From NCBI GenBank assembly GCA_027049085.1, contig JALTVH010000298.1, forward strand, positions 1-8,444: a DNA stretch of 8,444 nt, in the 5' to 3' direction. This stretch comes from Aquificaceae bacterium (lineage in GTDB: Bacteria; Aquificota; Aquificia; Aquificales; Aquificaceae). A model generated the notes under the pieces. That model ran no database searches, had not been told where the DNA came from, and saw only the letters and a program-made list of their open reading frames with translations. Below are positions 6,030 to 8,444 of the stretch, one piece after another. Position 1 is the first letter of the stretch; the number at the start of each line of letters is the position of its first letter. A program made the position numbers and the translations under genes.

Positions 6030-7760
6030 GTGCCCTACATCCTTGCCCTCGTTGTTATTTTTATAGCCTTCCTGCCCTTTCACCTCCTTAGATCACCTTC
6101 CGGTGAAACCATCAACCTCGTGAAAGTGAATCCGGAGGATTTCAATCCCCTACCCGGAAAGGAAGGGGGAACCCTATACTTCATTCTGAGCGGTGATCCC
6201 AAAACCCTAAATCCTGCCCTTGCCCAGGAAACCACTTCCACGGCAGTCCTTGGTGAGGTCTTTTCGGGACTGACAAGAACCGATCTCAAAACGATGAAAC
6301 CCGAGCCTGACCTTGCAGAGCGCTGGGAGGTCTCACAAGATGGAAGGGTATGGACCTTTTACCTGCGAAAGGGTTTAAGGTGGAGCGATGGCACTCTCTT
6401 TACCGCTGATGATGTCGTCTTTACATTCAACGAAGTCTATTACAATGACCAGATACCCACCTCTGCAAGGGATATCTTTACAGTCAAAGGTAAAAAGATA
6501 AAGGTTGAAAAAGTTGATGACAGCACCGTCAGGTTCATCCTCCCCGAGCCCTTTGCTCCCTTTCTGAATGCACTTTCCGTTGAAATTTTGCCAAAGCACA
6601 AGCTTGAGAAACACATAAAAAAGGGAACCTTCAACACCGCCTGGAACGTGGCAACAGACCCCAAGGAGATCGTGGGAACCGGTCCGTGGGTCATAAAAGA
6701 ATATGTGAAGGGCCAGCGTATAGTCTTTGAGAGGAACCCTTACTACTGGGAAAAGGACGAGGAAAGAAGGACACTGCCCTACATAAAGAGAAAGATCGGA
6801 ATCATTGTTTCCGAACCCGACACTGCCCTTCTAAAGTTCAAAAATGGTGAGGTTGACTACATAGGACTGAGGGCTCAGGACATTCAGTTCATAGCCCGCA
6901 TGAGACGGCCAGATGTTAAGGTTTTTGACCTTGGACCCACACCTTCCACAACCTTCCTGGTTTTCAATCAGAACCCGAATTCTAAGATCGATCAATACAA
7001 ACTCAGATGGTTTACCAGCCCTATTTTCCGAAGAGCAATATCCCACGCCATTGACAGGGAAGGGATATCCTACCTTGTATACAACGGCCTTGCCGAGCCC
7101 CTCTACAGCCCCATAACTCCAGCCAACAGACCTTATTTCAAAAAGGATGTATTCCCGGAGTACGAGTACAACCTTGAAAAGGCAAAAGAGCTTCTGAAAA
7201 GCATAGGATTTGAGGACCGGGACGGGGACGGTATTCTTGAAGACCACAAGGGCAACGACCTTAAGTTTACACTTATCACCAACGCAGGTAACAAAGAGAG
7301 GGAAACGATCGGAAACATCATAAAGGAAGACCTCAAGAAGATAGGTATAGAAGTCCACTTTCAGCCAATAGACTTCAACTCCCTTGTATCAAGGCTCACC
7401 GCACCGCCCTACGAGTGGGAGGCGGTTATCATAGGACTGACCGGATCAATGGATCCCCACTTTGGAAGGAATGTGTGGCACTCATCGGGTCAACTCCATA
7501 TGTGGAATCCCCGGCAGAAGGAACCTGCAACCCAGTGGGAAAAGAAGATCAACGAACTGATAGACAGAGGAGCCACAGAGATCAATTTTGAGAAGAGAGT
7601 TGAGATCTACAGGGAGATGTACAGGATAATCTCCGAGGTTCAGCCGATGATTTACATTGCAACCCCAAAAAGCCTCCTTGCGAGCTACGATAAGTTTGGC
7701 AACCTTTTCCCCACAGTCTGGGGGTGGTACGAGGAAAACAGGCTCTTCATTAAAGAGTGA
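6030..7760 (+). CDS. Family 5 extracellular solute (peptide)-binding protein
   Basis: Periplasmic substrate-binding protein of the dipeptide/oligopeptide ABC transporter family (SBP_bac_5), 576 residues, slightly longer than typical DppA/OppA. Residues 3-20 are strongly hydrophobic (signal peptide or anchor), followed by a linker. Family hallmarks are GGTLYFILSGDPKTLNPA (46-63), DLAERWEVSQDGRVWTFYLR (94-113), SDGTLFTADDVVFTFN (119-134), GTGPW and the lobe-2 helix FRRAISHAIDRE. A Ca-type loop D396-R-D398-G-D400-G precedes ILED, common in this family. No cysteine is present anywhere, so it is not a lipoprotein; it must be free or anchored by its N-terminal helix. GTG at 6030 is the only start between the in-frame stop at 6018 and the hydrophobic segment, and lacks a Shine-Dalgarno. 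No permease or ATPase genes flank it, so the substrate (peptide, nickel or other) is unknown. Confidence 0.92.
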   Translation: MPYILALVVIFIAFLPFHLLRSPSGETINLVKVNPEDFNPLPGKEGGTLYFILSGDPKTLNPALAQETTSTAVLGEVFSGLTRTDLKTMKPEPDLAERWEVSQDGRVWTFYLRKGLRWSDGTLFTADDVVFTFNEVYYNDQIPTSARDIFTVKGKKIKVEKVDDSTVRFILPEPFAPFLNALSVEILPKHKLEKHIKKGTFNTAWNVATDPKEIVGTGPWVIKEYVKGQRIVFERNPYYWEKDEERRTLPYIKRKIGIIVSEPDTALLKFKNGEVDYIGLRAQDIQFIARMRRPDVKVFDLGPTPSTTFLVFNQNPNSKIDQYKLRWFTSPIFRRAISHAIDREGISYLVYNGLAEPLYSPITPANRPYFKKDVFPEYEYNLEKAKELLKSIGFEDRDGDGILEDHKGNDLKFTLITNAGNKERETIGNIIKEDLKKIGIEVHFQPIDFNSLVSRLTAPPYEWEAVIIGLTGSMDPHFGRNVWHSSGQLHMWNPRQKEPATQWEKKINELIDRGATEINFEKRVEIYREMYRIISEVQPMIYIATPKSLLASYDKFGNLFPTVWGWYEENRLFIKE

Positions 7761-8156
7761 TCAGGCTGTCTTTTTCCTCGGTCTCCTGTATGACTTCTTA
7801 TATTTCTGAATCTCGGAGAAGAACTTGTTCACAGCCCTCACAATAAGAGTCCTTGCCTCCCTCCTGCTCTTTATACCGAAGTCTTCCATGAAGGTTCTCA
7901 CATCACCTTCAAAGTAGCGGCCCTTTATTATCTCTTTTAAAGGACTATCAAGGCTCTCAAGGATGTTATCTATGTCAACAGCGTATATGACGATGTTTTC
8001 AAAATAGGCGTTTCTGTGGGTTCTGAAGGTGTCAGTGTTTGGTGTGACAAAGAGCTTTCCCTTAGGCTTTCTCCCTCCGTTCTTGCAGGACTCATACCTA
8101 TCAAGGATCTCCCCGATAACCCAAACTTTATAGTGATATGGTCCTATTGCCCCCAT
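7761..8156 (-). CDS. Unknown protein with sigma region 4-like helix-turn-helix
   Basis: A 131-residue protein I do not recognise by name. Residues 65-113 look like the helix-turn-helix of sigma-factor region 4 or phage ArpU/RinA-type regulators: SPLKEIIKGRYFEGD, then TFMEDFGIKSRREARTLIVRAVNKFF, matching the pattern LxxxRYFEG...GIs.s.....ra. The C-terminus (118-130) is strongly basic (KYKKSYRRPRKK), consistent with nucleic acid binding. The N-terminal 60 residues are mixed and aromatic-rich. DNA binding is an inference. The stop abuts the stop of the convergent peptide-binding gene. ATG at 8156 is the only in-frame start, with GGTG 5 bases upstream as a weak ribosome site. The true N-terminus may lie further upstream in another frame (ATG at 8218), joined by a frameshift at a run of five G at 8150-8154, giving about 152 residues. 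Confidence 0.6.
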   Translation of the reverse strand: MGAIGPYHYKVWVIGEILDRYESCKNGGRKPKGKLFVTPNTDTFRTHRNAYFENIVIYAVDIDNILESLDSPLKEIIKGRYFEGDVRTFMEDFGIKSRREARTLIVRAVNKFFSEIQKYKKSYRRPRKKTA

Positions 8157-8174
8157 CCTTTCACCAAGCCATTT

Positions 8175-8180
8175 ATTATA
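8175..8180 (-). promoter_or_regulatory. Consensus -10 upstream of the HTH gene
   Basis: A perfect TATAAT on the minus strand, predicted start near 8168, 12 bases before the ATG at 8156. The -35 (around AACTTT) is poor. If the gene really begins at 8218 through a frameshift, this hexamer would be inside the coding region and meaningless. Confidence 0.3.
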
Positions 8181-8219
8181 ACTTCTTTGGTTACCTTAAA
8201 GTTACCTCCAGGAACCATC

Positions 8220-8444
8220 CTATAGTGCACTAAGAACCTTATCAAGGTCCTCAAGCCTCTCAACGTTCATTGCCCTGACCTTTGGATCTATCTGCTGAAT
8301 GAGTTTGGTCAGAACGTTCTTTGGTCCGATCTCCACAAAGGTGTCAACCCCTTTATCAATCATGTAGCGAACGCTCTGGGTCCACCTCACAGGTGAAAAG
8401 AGCTGTCTGTAAAGGTTTTCCCTGATCTCGTGAGCCATCGTGTG
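8220..8444 (-). CDS. fabD: FabD, malonyl-CoA:ACP transacylase, C-terminal part
   Basis: The last 74 residues of FabD, which loads malonyl groups onto acyl carrier protein for fatty acid synthesis in the cytoplasm. The visible part matches the C-terminus of the family: IRENLYRQLFSPVRWTQSV, then FVEIGPKNVLTKLI, which corresponds to the conserved ExGPxxVLxxL segment. The gene continues beyond the right edge of the window; the active-site Ser (GHSLGE) and His lie outside, so activity cannot be judged. The in-frame methionine near 8438 is internal, not a start. The gene ends 63 bases before the ATG of the HTH gene on the same strand. No other fab genes are visible. Confidence 0.92.
   Translation of the reverse strand, partial: HTMAHEIRENLYRQLFSPVRWTQSVRYMIDKGVDTFVEIGPKNVLTKLIQQIDPKVRAMNVERLEDLDKVLSAL

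Noticed and set aside
6831..7358. 175-residue open frame on the minus strand inside the peptide-binding gene.
   Set aside because: It is a shadow of a strongly supported family 5 binding protein, with no recognisable domain and an unnatural composition.
1..8444. Looked for CRISPR repeats, insertion sequence ends, tRNA genes, riboswitches and toxin-antitoxin pairs.
   Set aside because: Read by eye, the window is almost fully coding, with gaps of 63 bases or less and no repeats, cloverleaf or terminal inverted repeats noticed.

Overview
The window looks like ordinary, tightly packed chromosome from a thermophilic bacterium, most likely a member of the Aquificota (an Aquifex, Hydrogenobacter or Desulfurobacterium type relative). 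The reasons are a gene for branched-chain polyamine synthase (BpsA), which is typical of thermophiles; a DUF507 protein, a family known mainly from Aquificota and some other thermophilic or deltaproteobacterial lineages; an ATP synthase epsilon gene away from the other atp genes; Lys/Glu-rich proteins; and heavy AGG/AGA arginine and ATA isoleucine codon use. The lineage is an inference from gene content, since no rRNA is present. I see no mobile element, CRISPR array, tRNA or rRNA, and no gap between genes longer than about 63 bases.

Left part (1-2702, minus strand): one operon read right to left with overlapping genes. It starts with tlyA (ribosomal RNA 2'-O-methyltransferase), then an unrecognised 82-residue helical protein, then a 554-residue signalling protein built from a degenerate response-regulator receiver, a PATAN/DUF4388-like segment and an ODP (flavodiiron-type) metallo-beta-lactamase-fold domain that has lost its metal ligands. 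This last protein is the most unusual item here.

Middle (2755-4896): divergent from tlyA is bpsA, which starts at TTG behind a strong Shine-Dalgarno. It overlaps a gene for a secreted LytM/M23 peptidoglycan endopeptidase. These two converge on a DUF507 gene whose product is two tandem copies of one helical repeat.

Right part (4913-8444): a two-gene minus-strand unit, atpC (ATP synthase epsilon) followed by a TrmN6-like tRNA adenine-N6 methyltransferase. Divergent from atpC, 30 bases away, is a large family-5 peptide-binding protein with no lipobox. Its stop codon abuts, in a shared TGATCA palindrome, the stop of a small unknown gene with a sigma region 4-like helix-turn-helix. That small gene lies downstream of the 3' end of fabD, which runs off the window.

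Regulation: several first-in-operon genes (tlyA, DUF507, atpC, the peptide-binding protein, the HTH gene) have a -10-like hexamer placed so that transcription would begin within about 0-12 bases of the start codon, and no clear Shine-Dalgarno. bpsA and the downstream genes 1670-1918 and 6-1670 have good Shine-Dalgarno sequences. This suggests leaderless or near-leaderless mRNAs. Both divergent gene pairs have overlapping, oppositely directed -10 elements. I did not find a clear multi-gene novel system; the candidates worth following are the metal-less ODP signalling protein with its operon, and the possible frameshift in the HTH gene.
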